Assembly (NCBI GenBank): GCA_028868455.1
Contig: JAGWUK010000268.1
Span: forward strand, 1-5,289
DNA length: 5,289 bases
Source: Burkholderiales bacterium
GTDB lineage: Bacteria; Pseudomonadota; Gammaproteobacteria; Burkholderiales; Burkholderiaceae_D
Direction of reading: 5' to 3'
This document shows, in pieces, positions 1 through 5,289 of this stretch. Position numbers and translations under genes: made by a program. Position 1 is the stretch's first letter. Every line of letters starts with the position of its first letter. The notes under the pieces are model-generated. The model saw only the letters and a list, made by a program, of their open reading frames with translations, was not told where the DNA came from and did no database searches.

Positions 1-962
1 CTGCCCGCATGCTGCTGAGTCACACGTCCTCTTTGCGTGATGACGCCGGGTATAACTTCCCGGCAGAAGTCAGCATGCAGAGCTTCCTGGTTCCAGGTGG
101 CGCGCATTATGGCGACGGCAAGCAATGGGCCGGCCAGGCCGAATCAGCGAAAGCAGGAGATTTCGCGCCGGGCCATTTTTTTCATTATGTGAATCTGAAC
201 TGGGGCGTACTCGGCAGCGTGATGGAAGCCGTGACCGGGCAACGCTTTGATGTGCTCATGCAAGAGCTGGTGTTGCGTCCTTTGCATATTACCGGTGCCT
301 ATCATCCCGAATCGCTGTCGGCACACGACGTAGCGGATCTGGCCGTGTTATACCGCAAACAGAAAAACGAGGTATGGGATGTGCACGGGCCGTGGGTCGC
401 GCAAACCGACGATTTGCATGCTCAGGTGCCGGAACCCCGCGCAGCGCTTGCGCATTATGTTCCCGGTACCAATGCGACTTTATTTAGTCCGCAAGGCGGC
501 TTGCGCATCAGCGTGCGAGGGCTTAGTCACATCATGCTGATGTTGATGAATCAGGGCGAGTCAGACGGTGTACGTTTTTTGCAGGCATCCACTGTGCAAA
601 CGATGCTCAGTCAACAATGGCGCTATGACCCTTTGCGCCTGAACGGCGACGATTATCGCGGATTGTTTCAATCGTGGGGATTGGGCGTGCAGCGATTCAT
701 GGATGTCAGTGCGGCACATTACGGTGATCGCCTGTTACCGCCTTCAGTGCAGACAACCTCCAACGGTTTTAGCGCCATTGGGCATCTGGGATTTGCTTAT
801 GGTCTGGAGTCCGGTTTTTTCTTTGACCCACGCAGCAAGAACGGCATGATCTACGTTATCGGCGGCGTCGGCGCCGATCCTGAAACCCATCTTGGCAATT
901 ATTCCAGCCTCAGCATTTGGGAAGAAGAAATCCTGTCGGCTTTATACCAGCATCTTCAGTAA
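1..962 (+). CDS. Serine hydrolase, class C beta-lactamase/penicillin-binding family (5' end missing)
   Basis: The C-terminal part of a serine hydrolase of the beta-lactamase/D-Ala-D-Ala carboxypeptidase clan. The frame is open back to the window edge (codons from base 3), so the ATG at base 9 is internal: it begins the family's LLSHTS block, which lies downstream of the catalytic SxxK motif. Numbering from that Met, the second motif is Tyr60-Val61-Asn62 in a block starting PGHFFHYVN and followed by GVLG, the usual YxN plus LLG-like helix. A GGLR block (about 163-166) leads into a helix rich in Met and Leu, as in this family. The third motif is His259-Leu260-Gly261 (HxG, in place of KTG). The nucleophile Ser, the general-base Lys and any signal peptide lie to the left and cannot be judged. 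Such enzymes act on D-amino-acid peptides, beta-lactams or esters, usually in the periplasm; the exact substrate is unknown. The neighbouring murQ and L,D-transpeptidase genes favour a peptidoglycan role. The gene converges on the LysR gene with a 26-base gap. Confidence 0.85.
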   Translation, partial: ARMLLSHTSSLRDDAGYNFPAEVSMQSFLVPGGAHYGDGKQWAGQAESAKAGDFAPGHFFHYVNLNWGVLGSVMEAVTGQRFDVLMQELVLRPLHITGAYHPESLSAHDVADLAVLYRKQKNEVWDVHGPWVAQTDDLHAQVPEPRAALAHYVPGTNATLFSPQGGLRISVRGLSHIMLMLMNQGESDGVRFLQASTVQTMLSQQWRYDPLRLNGDDYRGLFQSWGLGVQRFMDVSAAHYGDRLLPPSVQTTSNGFSAIGHLGFAYGLESGFFFDPRSKNGMIYVIGGVGADPETHLGNYSSLSIWEEEILSALYQHLQ

Positions 963-988
963 TTTCTGCTACCACTTACACACCAGAC

Positions 989-1906
989 TTATGCGCCAAG
1001 GTCCTTACTGGTTCTGGCGATAAATTCGGCGCCAGCCTGGCGTATGGCTTCGACGAATGCTTTTGCAGAGCGCGACAGCGGTGTAGATTTGACCGTCAGC
1101 AAATACAGATCAACCGGCACTGTTGGCGACAATGGGCGACATTGCACCTTGCTGTGATCGGCCGTGGCGGCGGTAAACGGATCGATCACGGCAGCGCCTG
1201 CGCCGAGTTCCACCAGCGTTCTGGCCAACAGATAGGTTTGCACAACAGTGTAGGATGTGAAGCTCAGCCCTTGTTCTTCACAGGCATCCATGACGCGGCT
1301 GACCAGATGATCGTCGAGATCCAGTGCAATCAGATTTTTGGGCAGATCGGCAACCGGCAGGGCGCTGTTATCCAGTTTTTTTGCCCAGCTGCCGACCGGT
1401 GCAATCGCCGTCATGCAGCCGCGTATCAGCGGTTCCGAAGCGATATTCGGGTGGCAAGGGTCATACAGCGACAAGGCAAAATCCACATCGCCCAGCAACA
1501 GCGCATTGACAATATCACTGGTGTGATGCGTCGCGAGCGTGCAATGCACATGCGCAAATTTCTTTCGCCAGGTGGCCAGCGCCGCAGGTACGACCGTGAT
1601 CGATAGCGTCGGCGTGGATGCCAGGCGAACGGCTTCATCCGGATGATTTTTCAGATTATGGGCCAGCCGGCGCACCGATTGCAGATCGCGGTTCAGCTTA
1701 TCGACCTCGGAAAAAAGTTTGTGCGCTTCCGGCGTCGGATGCAGTTTGCCTTTGATGCGTTCAAATAATTTCAGTCCCAGTTGCAGTTCGCAATGTTGTA
1801 AAACCTTGGTCGCCGCCGGTTGGGAAATATTCAGGAGCTGAGCCGCTCCGCTGATGGTGCCCGCCTGCATGATGGCGTGAAAAACTTCGATATGACGCAA
1901 TCGCAT
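989..1906 (-). CDS. LysR-family transcriptional regulator
   Basis: A 305-residue protein of normal length for the LysR family. Residues 1-60 form the winged helix-turn-helix: it opens MRLRHIEVFHAI, continues with an SGAAQLLNISQPAATK recognition region (about 19-34), and ends in the wing LFERIKGKLHPT (48-59). A linker helix follows (about 60-88), then the two-lobed effector-binding domain starting near VRLASTPTLS (93-102). The domain has the typical block GDVDFALSLYDP (139-150) and the late block LVELGAGAAVIDPF (231-244). The start is supported by the canonical MxLRHIEVF beginning; an AGG about 10 bases upstream is a weak ribosome binding site. The HTH looks closer to the OccR/NocR-like part of the family than to AmpR (judged by memory, not by search). 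It lies 111 bases downstream of murQ on the same strand, so it may be co-transcribed with it, but it also has its own promoter candidate. LysR proteins often control adjacent genes and repress their own; the effector here is unknown. Confidence 0.93.
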   Translation of the reverse strand: MRLRHIEVFHAIMQAGTISGAAQLLNISQPAATKVLQHCELQLGLKLFERIKGKLHPTPEAHKLFSEVDKLNRDLQSVRRLAHNLKNHPDEAVRLASTPTLSITVVPAALATWRKKFAHVHCTLATHHTSDIVNALLLGDVDFALSLYDPCHPNIASEPLIRGCMTAIAPVGSWAKKLDNSALPVADLPKNLIALDLDDHLVSRVMDACEEQGLSFTSYTVVQTYLLARTLVELGAGAAVIDPFTAATADHSKVQCRPLSPTVPVDLYLLTVKSTPLSRSAKAFVEAIRQAGAEFIARTSKDLGA

Positions 1907-1963
1907 TGTCTGACCTGTCGTTCCTGAGAAAATGGCTGAAAAACGGATGTAAAGGCAAACCGG

Positions 1964-1994
1964 ATTGTACTGTGTCAGCCGCGTATTGGCGCAA
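1964..1994 (-). promoter_or_regulatory. Candidate sigma-70 promoter of the LysR gene
   Basis: On the minus strand a TACAAT box (plus-strand 1964-1969, five of six consensus bases) is preceded by TTGCGC (1989-1994), with a spacer of 19, longer than ideal. It would start transcription about 50 bases before the LysR start codon. The -10 is good and the -35 poor, which is common for a promoter that is weak or activator-dependent. The call rests on pattern only. Confidence 0.4.
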
Positions 1995-1995
1995 T
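1985..1995. promoter_or_regulatory. Small dyad over the LysR promoter -35
   Basis: ATTG-GCG-CAAT is an inverted repeat with 4-base arms, 22 bases beyond the murQ stop and covering the -35 box of the candidate LysR promoter. LysR-type proteins commonly bind short interrupted dyads, and binding over the -35 would fit autorepression. The arms are short enough to occur by chance. Confidence 0.25.
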
Positions 1996-2017
1996 GCGAG
2001 CGTTGTTTCTGGCCGGC

Positions 2018-2902
2018 TTATTGTGCCTTTAGCGCGGCCCTGACATTGCCGTTGCCGGCCTTCAGTTTTTCTTGCGCCTGATCGACGCTGCAACTGTCGA
2101 GGATCGCAACGATGGCCGTTTTTACGTGATAGTCGCATTGTTGCAGCACTTGGCGGCAGGTCTCTTCGTCCTTGCCAGTGGCAAACATGGTCAGATGTAC
2201 AGTGCGCCGCAACAGTTTTTCATTGCTGGCTTTGACATCCACCATCAGGTTTTTATAGACCTTGTTAAGTCTGACCATCAAGGCGCTGGAAAATGTGTTG
2301 AGTGCGATTTTTTGTGAGGTTCCGGCTTTCAGGCGAGTGCTGCCGGAAATAATTTCGCTGCCGGTGTCCAGCGTGATGCCGATATCGGCAGCGGCGGTGA
2401 CAGGCGCATTCGGATTATTTGCCCAGCCTATCGTCAAGGCGCCACATTCGCGCGCCGATTGCAAGGCGCCAATCACGTAAGGTGTCGCGCCGGAAGCAGC
2501 CAGCAATAAGACGACATCGTTCGGTTGCAATGCCAGCGCGTGGATATCTGCCGCACCCTGGGCAGCGTTATCCTCTGCGCCTTCGACGGCGACAAACATG
2601 GCGCTTTGACCACCGGCAAGCAACGCCAGCGCTTTTTCTTTCGGCCATGAAAACGTCGGCGTCAATTCCACGCTGTCAAGCACACCTAAACGTCCTGACG
2701 TGCCAGCGCCGACATACACGAGGCGACCGCCGGCAGCGATACGTGGAAGGGCTGTAGCAACCGCCGCGGCGATTTCTGCAGAGACTTTGCGCACTGCCTG
2801 AAGCGCGTCAAACTGATCGTCGATCAATGCATCGACCAGTTTTTCGGTCGGATATAAATCCAGTTCGATGTGCCGCGTTGCGGGGGTCTCAGTGTTCAGC
2901 AT
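2018..2902 (-). CDS. murQ: N-acetylmuramic acid 6-phosphate etherase MurQ
   Basis: MurQ cleaves the D-lactyl ether of MurNAc-6-phosphate to give GlcNAc-6-phosphate and D-lactate, a cytoplasmic step of peptidoglycan recycling. From the ATG chosen here the protein has 294 residues (E. coli MurQ is 298). It is a single SIS domain: the sugar-phosphate loop is YVGAGTSGRLGVLDS (63-77), followed by VELTPTF. Glu79 and Glu110 (in VEGAED) align with E. coli Glu83 and Glu114, the residues assigned to acid/base catalysis. The GCKR/MurQ signature is at GSEIISGSTRLKAGTSQK (181-198), then NLMVDVKASNEKL (218-230). The frame stays open 40 codons further upstream, but that stretch has no family similarity and MLNTETP matches where MurQ proteins begin; the ribosome binding site is weak (GCGAGA). 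No murP, anmK or MurR-type regulator is in the window. The gene is divergent from the L,D-transpeptidase gene and followed by the LysR gene. Confidence 0.96.
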   Translation of the reverse strand: MLNTETPATRHIELDLYPTEKLVDALIDDQFDALQAVRKVSAEIAAAVATALPRIAAGGRLVYVGAGTSGRLGVLDSVELTPTFSWPKEKALALLAGGQSAMFVAVEGAEDNAAQGAADIHALALQPNDVVLLLAASGATPYVIGALQSARECGALTIGWANNPNAPVTAAADIGITLDTGSEIISGSTRLKAGTSQKIALNTFSSALMVRLNKVYKNLMVDVKASNEKLLRRTVHLTMFATGKDEETCRQVLQQCDYHVKTAIVAILDSCSVDQAQEKLKAGNGNVRAALKAQ

Positions 2903-2984
2903 GGTGTCGTCTCGCTTTCGTCTGACTACCTTACAGAGTAGTGCAAGGACGCACAAATGAAAGCTCATGGCGTGTCCATAACCT

Positions 2985-3020
2985 GAAGTAATGCCAGCAA
3001 GTGCAGGAATGATTGGCGAC
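2985..3020. repeat. Possible degenerate copy of a short dispersed palindromic repeat
   Basis: The stretch around ATGCCAGCAAGTGCAGGAAT is an imperfect inverted repeat. It resembles the short dispersed chromosomal elements of many proteobacteria of the type ATTCCCGC...GCGGGAAT, whose translations read like IPAKAGI; here the minus frame reads IPALAGI. Only one copy is in the window, so repetition cannot be shown. Confidence 0.25.
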
Positions 3021-3042
3021 ACGCTCAGCAGGTCGTTATGCT
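3013..3042 (+). promoter_or_regulatory. Candidate promoter of the L,D-transpeptidase gene
   Basis: TTGGCG (3013-3018, four of six) and TATGCT (3037-3042, four of six) are separated by 18 bases. Transcription would begin near 3049, giving a leader of about 20 bases that still contains the ribosome binding site. Plausible but unremarkable in score. Confidence 0.35.
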
Positions 3043-3058
3043 ATCTGGAACAGACACC

Positions 3059-3063
3059 AGGAG
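3059..3063 (+). promoter_or_regulatory. Ribosome binding site that fixes the L,D-transpeptidase start
   Basis: AGGAG lies 5 bases before the ATG at 3069. It selects this ATG over the in-frame ATG at 2991, which has no such site and would place 26 extra residues before the lipoprotein signal peptide. Confidence 0.7.
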
Positions 3064-3068
3064 CGCCC

Positions 3069-3614
3069 ATGTTGCTTTTAAGAAGGAAGTTCATTTTCAG
3101 TGCGATGTTCGGTGCGAGCCTGGCTGCCTGCCAGTTAGTACCACCCGTGCCCAAGGATGTGCACCATCAGTTGATTATCTCGGTCGCTGCGCAAAACATG
3201 CGCGTGATGGAAGATGGTCAATTGCTGGCAAGCTATCCTGTCTCAACGGCAAAACGCGGTATCGGTGACGCACCGGACAGCTATATGACACCTGGCGGCA
3301 GGATGGAAATCGCCGAAAAATTTGGCGCAGGCATGCCCATTGGTACAGTATTCAAGGACAGAATGCCCACCGGCGAAGTGGTCGCGCCCGATGCTCCGGG
3401 GCGCGATCCCGTCGTGACGCGCATACTGTGGTTACGTGGACTGGAAGAGCGTAACCGTAACGCCTATCCGCGCTTTATTTATATCCACGGCACACCACAG
3501 GAAAGTCTGCTCGGTACGCCCGCCAGCTATGGCTGTATCCGCATGCGTTCAGCCGATATCGTCAAGGTGTTTGATCTGGTCGGGATTGGTGCAGAAGTCA
3601 TCGTGACGGAATAG
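3069..3614 (+). CDS. L,D-transpeptidase (YkuD domain) lipoprotein
   Basis: A 181-residue exported protein with a catalytic YkuD domain. The signal peptide is MLLLRRKFIFSAMFGASLAAC: positive residues Arg5, Arg6 and Lys7, a hydrophobic core, and a lipobox Leu18-Ala-Ala-Cys21. Gln follows the lipidated Cys21, with no Asp retention signal, so outer-membrane sorting is expected. The domain starts near HHQLIISVAAQ (32-42) with the usual strand pattern NMRVMEDGQLLASYPVSTA. The active site is IHGTP with His140, then SYGCIRM with Ser153, Gly155, catalytic Cys156 and Arg158. Family members form 3-3 cross-links, attach proteins such as Lpp or porins to peptidoglycan, or cleave such links; which applies cannot be told from the sequence. 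The domain is compact and carries no LysM or other peptidoglycan-binding module. It is divergent from murQ with its own candidate promoter, and no clear terminator follows. The setting beside murQ and a serine hydrolase suggests a shared cell-wall theme, not a proven pathway. Confidence 0.92.
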   Translation: MLLLRRKFIFSAMFGASLAACQLVPPVPKDVHHQLIISVAAQNMRVMEDGQLLASYPVSTAKRGIGDAPDSYMTPGGRMEIAEKFGAGMPIGTVFKDRMPTGEVVAPDAPGRDPVVTRILWLRGLEERNRNAYPRFIYIHGTPQESLLGTPASYGCIRMRSADIVKVFDLVGIGAEVIVTE

Positions 3615-3722
3615 GCAGCTTGTCAACGACGCCAGATTGCGCCTGATTTTGCGAAAGAATGCCAAGAGCATGATGCAGATTAAACTTGTCCTGTCGGAAT
3701 GTGATGTAGTCTGAAATACAGA

Positions 3723-3744
3723 GATGCACAAATGTCTGTGCATC
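3723..3744. promoter_or_regulatory. Perfect inverted repeat before arsD, candidate ArsR/ArsD operator
   Basis: GATGCACA, a 6-base spacer AATGTC, then TGTGCATC: both 8-base arms match perfectly. It ends 33 bases before the arsD start codon. The length and 6-base spacing resemble ArsR/SmtB-family operators of the TGAACA-N6-TGTTCA type, with one base changed per arm in the shared core. R773 ArsD is known to bind the same operator as ArsR, so either protein could act here. No T-tract follows, which argues against a terminator; a stem-loop in the arsD leader is the main alternative. Confidence 0.55.
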
Positions 3745-3766
3745 GGACAAGGTTTAATTTCACCTG

Positions 3767-3770
3767 AGGA
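3767..3770 (+). promoter_or_regulatory. Ribosome binding site that fixes the arsD start
   Basis: AGGA, within TGAGGA, lies 7 bases before the ATG at 3778. This supports the conserved ArsD start over the in-frame ATG at 3724, which falls inside the inverted repeat. Confidence 0.7.
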
Positions 3771-3777
3771 ATCAAGC

Positions 3778-4149
3778 ATGGCAACGATTACAGTGTACGA
3801 CCCGGCTCTTTGTTGCAATTCCGGTGTCTGTGGTGTGGATGTGGATCAGCAATTGGTCAGTTTTGCCGCAGATATGGCGTGGCTGAAGGCGCAAGGTCAG
3901 GAGATCGCGCGTTTTAATCTGGGACAGCAACCAATGGCTTTTGCTGAAAATGCCGTCGTCAAAGCGTTTCTGGAACGCTCTGGCGCAGAAGGCCTGCCGC
4001 TGATCCTGGTCGATGAGCAAATTGCAATGGCGGGGCGCTATCCGCGGCGGGAAGAGCTGGCTCGCTGGGCCGGTATCAGCGTCGCTTCTGACAAAGCCAG
4101 CGAATCCGGCGCGGCTGGCAGCACTTGCTGCGGCGCTTGCAACTGCTAG
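3778..4149 (+). CDS. arsD: Arsenical metallochaperone and trans-acting repressor ArsD
   Basis: A 123-residue cytoplasmic protein close in length to ArsD of plasmid R773 (120). ArsD binds As(III) or Sb(III) and hands it to the ArsA ATPase, raising its affinity for the metalloid; it is also a weak repressor of its operon. The N-terminus MATITVYDPALCC has the family's thioredoxin-like opening and the essential metal site Cys12, Cys13 and Cys18 (CCNSGVC). Other family blocks are RFNLGQQPMAF (45-55), GAEGLPLILVD (69-79) and AGRYPRREELARW (85-97). The C-terminal tail has Cys117, Cys118, Cys121 and Cys123, a variant of the two vicinal pairs in R773 ArsD (112-113 and 119-120); those are not needed for chaperone activity in the studied protein. 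The start is set by a good ribosome binding site and the conserved beginning. arsA follows after 43 bases, so the two are surely co-transcribed. No arsR lies directly upstream. Confidence 0.96.
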   Translation: MATITVYDPALCCNSGVCGVDVDQQLVSFAADMAWLKAQGQEIARFNLGQQPMAFAENAVVKAFLERSGAEGLPLILVDEQIAMAGRYPRREELARWAGISVASDKASESGAAGSTCCGACNC

Positions 4150-4192
4150 TTCAGCAAAATCAACGACGCCCGAGCGGCGCAGGATGACCACC

Positions 4193-5289
4193 ATGCAATT
4201 TTTAGCAAGCACACCGCATTTCTTGTTCTTTACCGGCAAAGGGGGCGTTGGTAAAACATCGCTGGCCTGCGCTACGGCAATCCGGCTGGCGGATAGTGGA
4301 AAGCGTGTATTGCTGGTCAGTACCGATCCGGCTTCCAATGTTGGCCAGGTGTTTGGCATCGAAATCGGCAATACGATTACACCGGTAGATACCGTACCGC
4401 AATTGTCTGCACTGGAAATTGATCCGCAGGCTGCGGCGCAGGTATATCGTGACCGCATCGTCGGCCCGGTGCGCGGGGTCTTGCCCGATGCCGTGGTCAA
4501 CAGCATCGAAGAGCAATTATCAGGTGCTTGTACGACAGAAATTGCCGCCTTTGACGAGTTTACCGGCCTGCTGACGGACGAGGCGATTTTGCGCGCGTAT
4601 GACCATATTATTTTCGACACCGCGCCCACCGGTCACACGATACGGATGCTGCAATTACCCGGCGCCTGGTCGGGCTTTCTGGAAGAAGGCAAGGGCGATG
4701 CATCTTGTCTTGGCCCCTTGGCAGGACTCGAGAAACAACGCGAAAAATACCATGAAGCCGTGCTGGCGCTGTCCGATCCGGCGCGAACCAGGATGATACT
4801 GGTGGCGCGTGCGCAGCAATCCACACTGCACGAGGCACAGCGCACGCACGATGAGTTGGCGCACATTGGTTTTCACCGGCAATACTTTGTGATTAATGGC
4901 ATCTTGCCGGAAAGCGAACTGGCAAATGACCCTTTGGCTGCGGCAGTATGGCGGCGTGAACGCGCTGCGCTGGCCAACATGCCCGAAGTATTAAAGCAAT
5001 TGCCGACTGACTTGATTCCCTTGCAAGCCTTCAATCTGGTTGGCCTGAATGCCTTGCGCGCATTGCTGGCAGATGCTGGCAAGCCGCTGGCTGCGGAGGC
5101 GATTCCTCTGGAAATTCCCGCTGTTCCCAGTCTGACCGCATTAGTGGATGGCTTGGTCGGCAATGGTCACGGCCTGATTATGACGATGGGCAAAGGGGGC
5201 GTCGGCAAGACCACGGCGGCTGCGGCCATCGCGGTGGAGCTGGCAGGGCGCGGGTATGCCGTGCATCTGACCACTTCAGACCCGGCGGC
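4193..5289 (+). CDS. arsA: Arsenical pump-driving ATPase ArsA (3' end missing)
   Basis: The first 365 codons of ArsA, the cytoplasmic ATPase that drives the ArsB permease to expel As(III) and Sb(III). The protein is built of two homologous halves, A1 and A2, joined by a linker. The A1 P-loop is GKGGVGKT (15-22); Asp45 lies in STDPASN; the A1 signal sequence is DTAPTGH (142-148), which reports nucleotide state to the metal site. Metal ligands Cys113 (GACTTEIA) and Cys172 (ASCLGP) are present at the same numbers as in R773 ArsA; the third, Cys422, would lie beyond the window. The linker is about 295-320, and the A2 P-loop GKGGVGKT (333-340) is intact, followed by HLTTSDPA at the edge. The ATG start, MQFLAS, matches R773 ArsA (MQFLQN), and AGGA lies 8 bases upstream. 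The frame has no stop and continues to the right; full length should be near 580-590 residues. An arsB-type permease gene is expected downstream but not seen. Confidence 0.97.
   Translation, partial: MQFLASTPHFLFFTGKGGVGKTSLACATAIRLADSGKRVLLVSTDPASNVGQVFGIEIGNTITPVDTVPQLSALEIDPQAAAQVYRDRIVGPVRGVLPDAVVNSIEEQLSGACTTEIAAFDEFTGLLTDEAILRAYDHIIFDTAPTGHTIRMLQLPGAWSGFLEEGKGDASCLGPLAGLEKQREKYHEAVLALSDPARTRMILVARAQQSTLHEAQRTHDELAHIGFHRQYFVINGILPESELANDPLAAAVWRRERAALANMPEVLKQLPTDLIPLQAFNLVGLNALRALLADAGKPLAAEAIPLEIPAVPSLTALVDGLVGNGHGLIMTMGKGGVGKTTAAAAIAVELAGRGYAVHLTTSDPA

Larger units (their letters stand above)
2903..3068. other. Divergent intergenic region between murQ and the L,D-transpeptidase gene
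   Basis: These 166 bases must hold the start signals for both divergent genes. Visible items are a candidate plus-strand promoter, a degenerate repeat-like stretch and a small dyad, GTGC-AAGGAC-GCAC (2941-2954), on the murQ side. No convincing -35/-10 pair was found for murQ. No RNA gene is recognised. Confidence 0.5.
3615..3777. other. Intergenic region before the ars operon
   Basis: The 163 bases between the L,D-transpeptidase stop and arsD hold no convincing gene. There is no clear hairpin plus T-tract terminator after the transpeptidase gene. The second half carries adjacent dyads: TGTA-N8-TACA (3705-3720), TCTG-N5-CAGA (3710-3722) and the perfect 8-base repeat at 3723-3744. A TTGTCC (3686-3691) could serve as -35, but the matching -10 is poor (TGAAAT at 3712-3717, spacer 20), so the ars promoter is not resolved. 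Confidence 0.5.

Noticed and set aside
963..988. A shared terminator between the convergent hydrolase and LysR genes
   Set aside because: The 26-base gap has no inverted repeat of useful length.
917..1606. A 229-codon open frame on the plus strand opposite the LysR gene
   Set aside because: It is antisense to a well-formed LysR protein, has a biased Arg/Gln/Cys/His composition and overlaps the hydrolase end.
2903..3022. A 40-residue N-terminal extension of MurQ from the ATG at 3022
   Set aside because: The extension has no MurQ similarity, crosses the repeat-like stretch, and the protein beginning at 2902 already has the family's normal length.
2991..3068. A longer L,D-transpeptidase starting at 2991
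   Set aside because: It would bury the lipoprotein signal peptide behind 26 residues, and the AGGAG at 3059-3063 points to the ATG at 3069.
3724..3777. A longer ArsD starting at 3724
   Set aside because: The extra 18 residues come from the inverted repeat and leader, and ArsD proteins begin at the MATITVYDP-like sequence, which has its own ribosome binding site.
3615..3777. A mobile-element boundary at the start of the ars operon
   Set aside because: Ars operons are often transferred, but no insertion sequence, integrase, tRNA end or att-like direct repeat is visible here.
4167..4179. A hairpin CGCC-CGAGC-GGCG between arsD and arsA
   Set aside because: The stem has only four pairs and no T-tract follows, so it is not a terminator; it could at most slightly affect arsA translation.
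3772..4629. A 285-codon open frame on the minus strand across arsD and arsA
   Set aside because: It lies antisense to two clearly conserved genes, shows no recognisable domain and is rich in Ser, Ala and Arg, as expected for a shadow frame.

Overview
The window looks like chromosomal DNA of a Gram-negative proteobacterium, most likely a betaproteobacterium of the Burkholderiales. This placement is inferred from moderately high G+C, from an outer-membrane lipoprotein, and from the general look of the proteins; no taxonomic marker is present. There are six protein genes, two cut by the window edges. No rRNA, tRNA, CRISPR array, insertion sequence or phage gene is visible.

Left part (about 1-3614): a block of cell-wall genes. 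A serine hydrolase of the class C beta-lactamase/penicillin-binding family enters from the left on the plus strand, its N-terminus outside the window. It converges, 26 bases apart, on a LysR-type regulator on the minus strand. Upstream of the regulator, on the same strand, lies murQ, encoding N-acetylmuramic acid 6-phosphate etherase. Divergent from murQ is a small lipoprotein L,D-transpeptidase of the YkuD family. Together they suggest peptidoglycan turnover and recycling: MurQ handles recovered MurNAc-6-phosphate in the cytoplasm, while the hydrolase and the transpeptidase would act on peptidoglycan or its peptides in the periplasm. The LysR protein is the only regulator in the block, and its own promoter candidate overlaps a small dyad. 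The layout recalls E. coli, where murQ and murP are followed by the beta-lactamase-like yfeW, but with a LysR protein instead of the RpiR-type MurR.

Right part (about 3615-5289): the start of an arsenic/antimony resistance operon. arsD (metallochaperone and weak repressor) is followed 43 bases later by arsA (pump ATPase), which runs off the right edge after its second P-loop. ArsD would bind As(III) or Sb(III) through its Cys12-Cys13-Cys18 site and pass it to ArsA, which energises an ArsB-type efflux permease presumably encoded further right. No arsR lies upstream of arsD in this window. A perfect 8-base inverted repeat with a 6-base spacer stands 33 bases before arsD and is the best operator candidate here.

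No gap between genes exceeds about 170 bases. The system types are known; the points that stand out are the gene neighbourhood of murQ, the palindrome before arsD, and the absence of arsR at the start of the ars operon.
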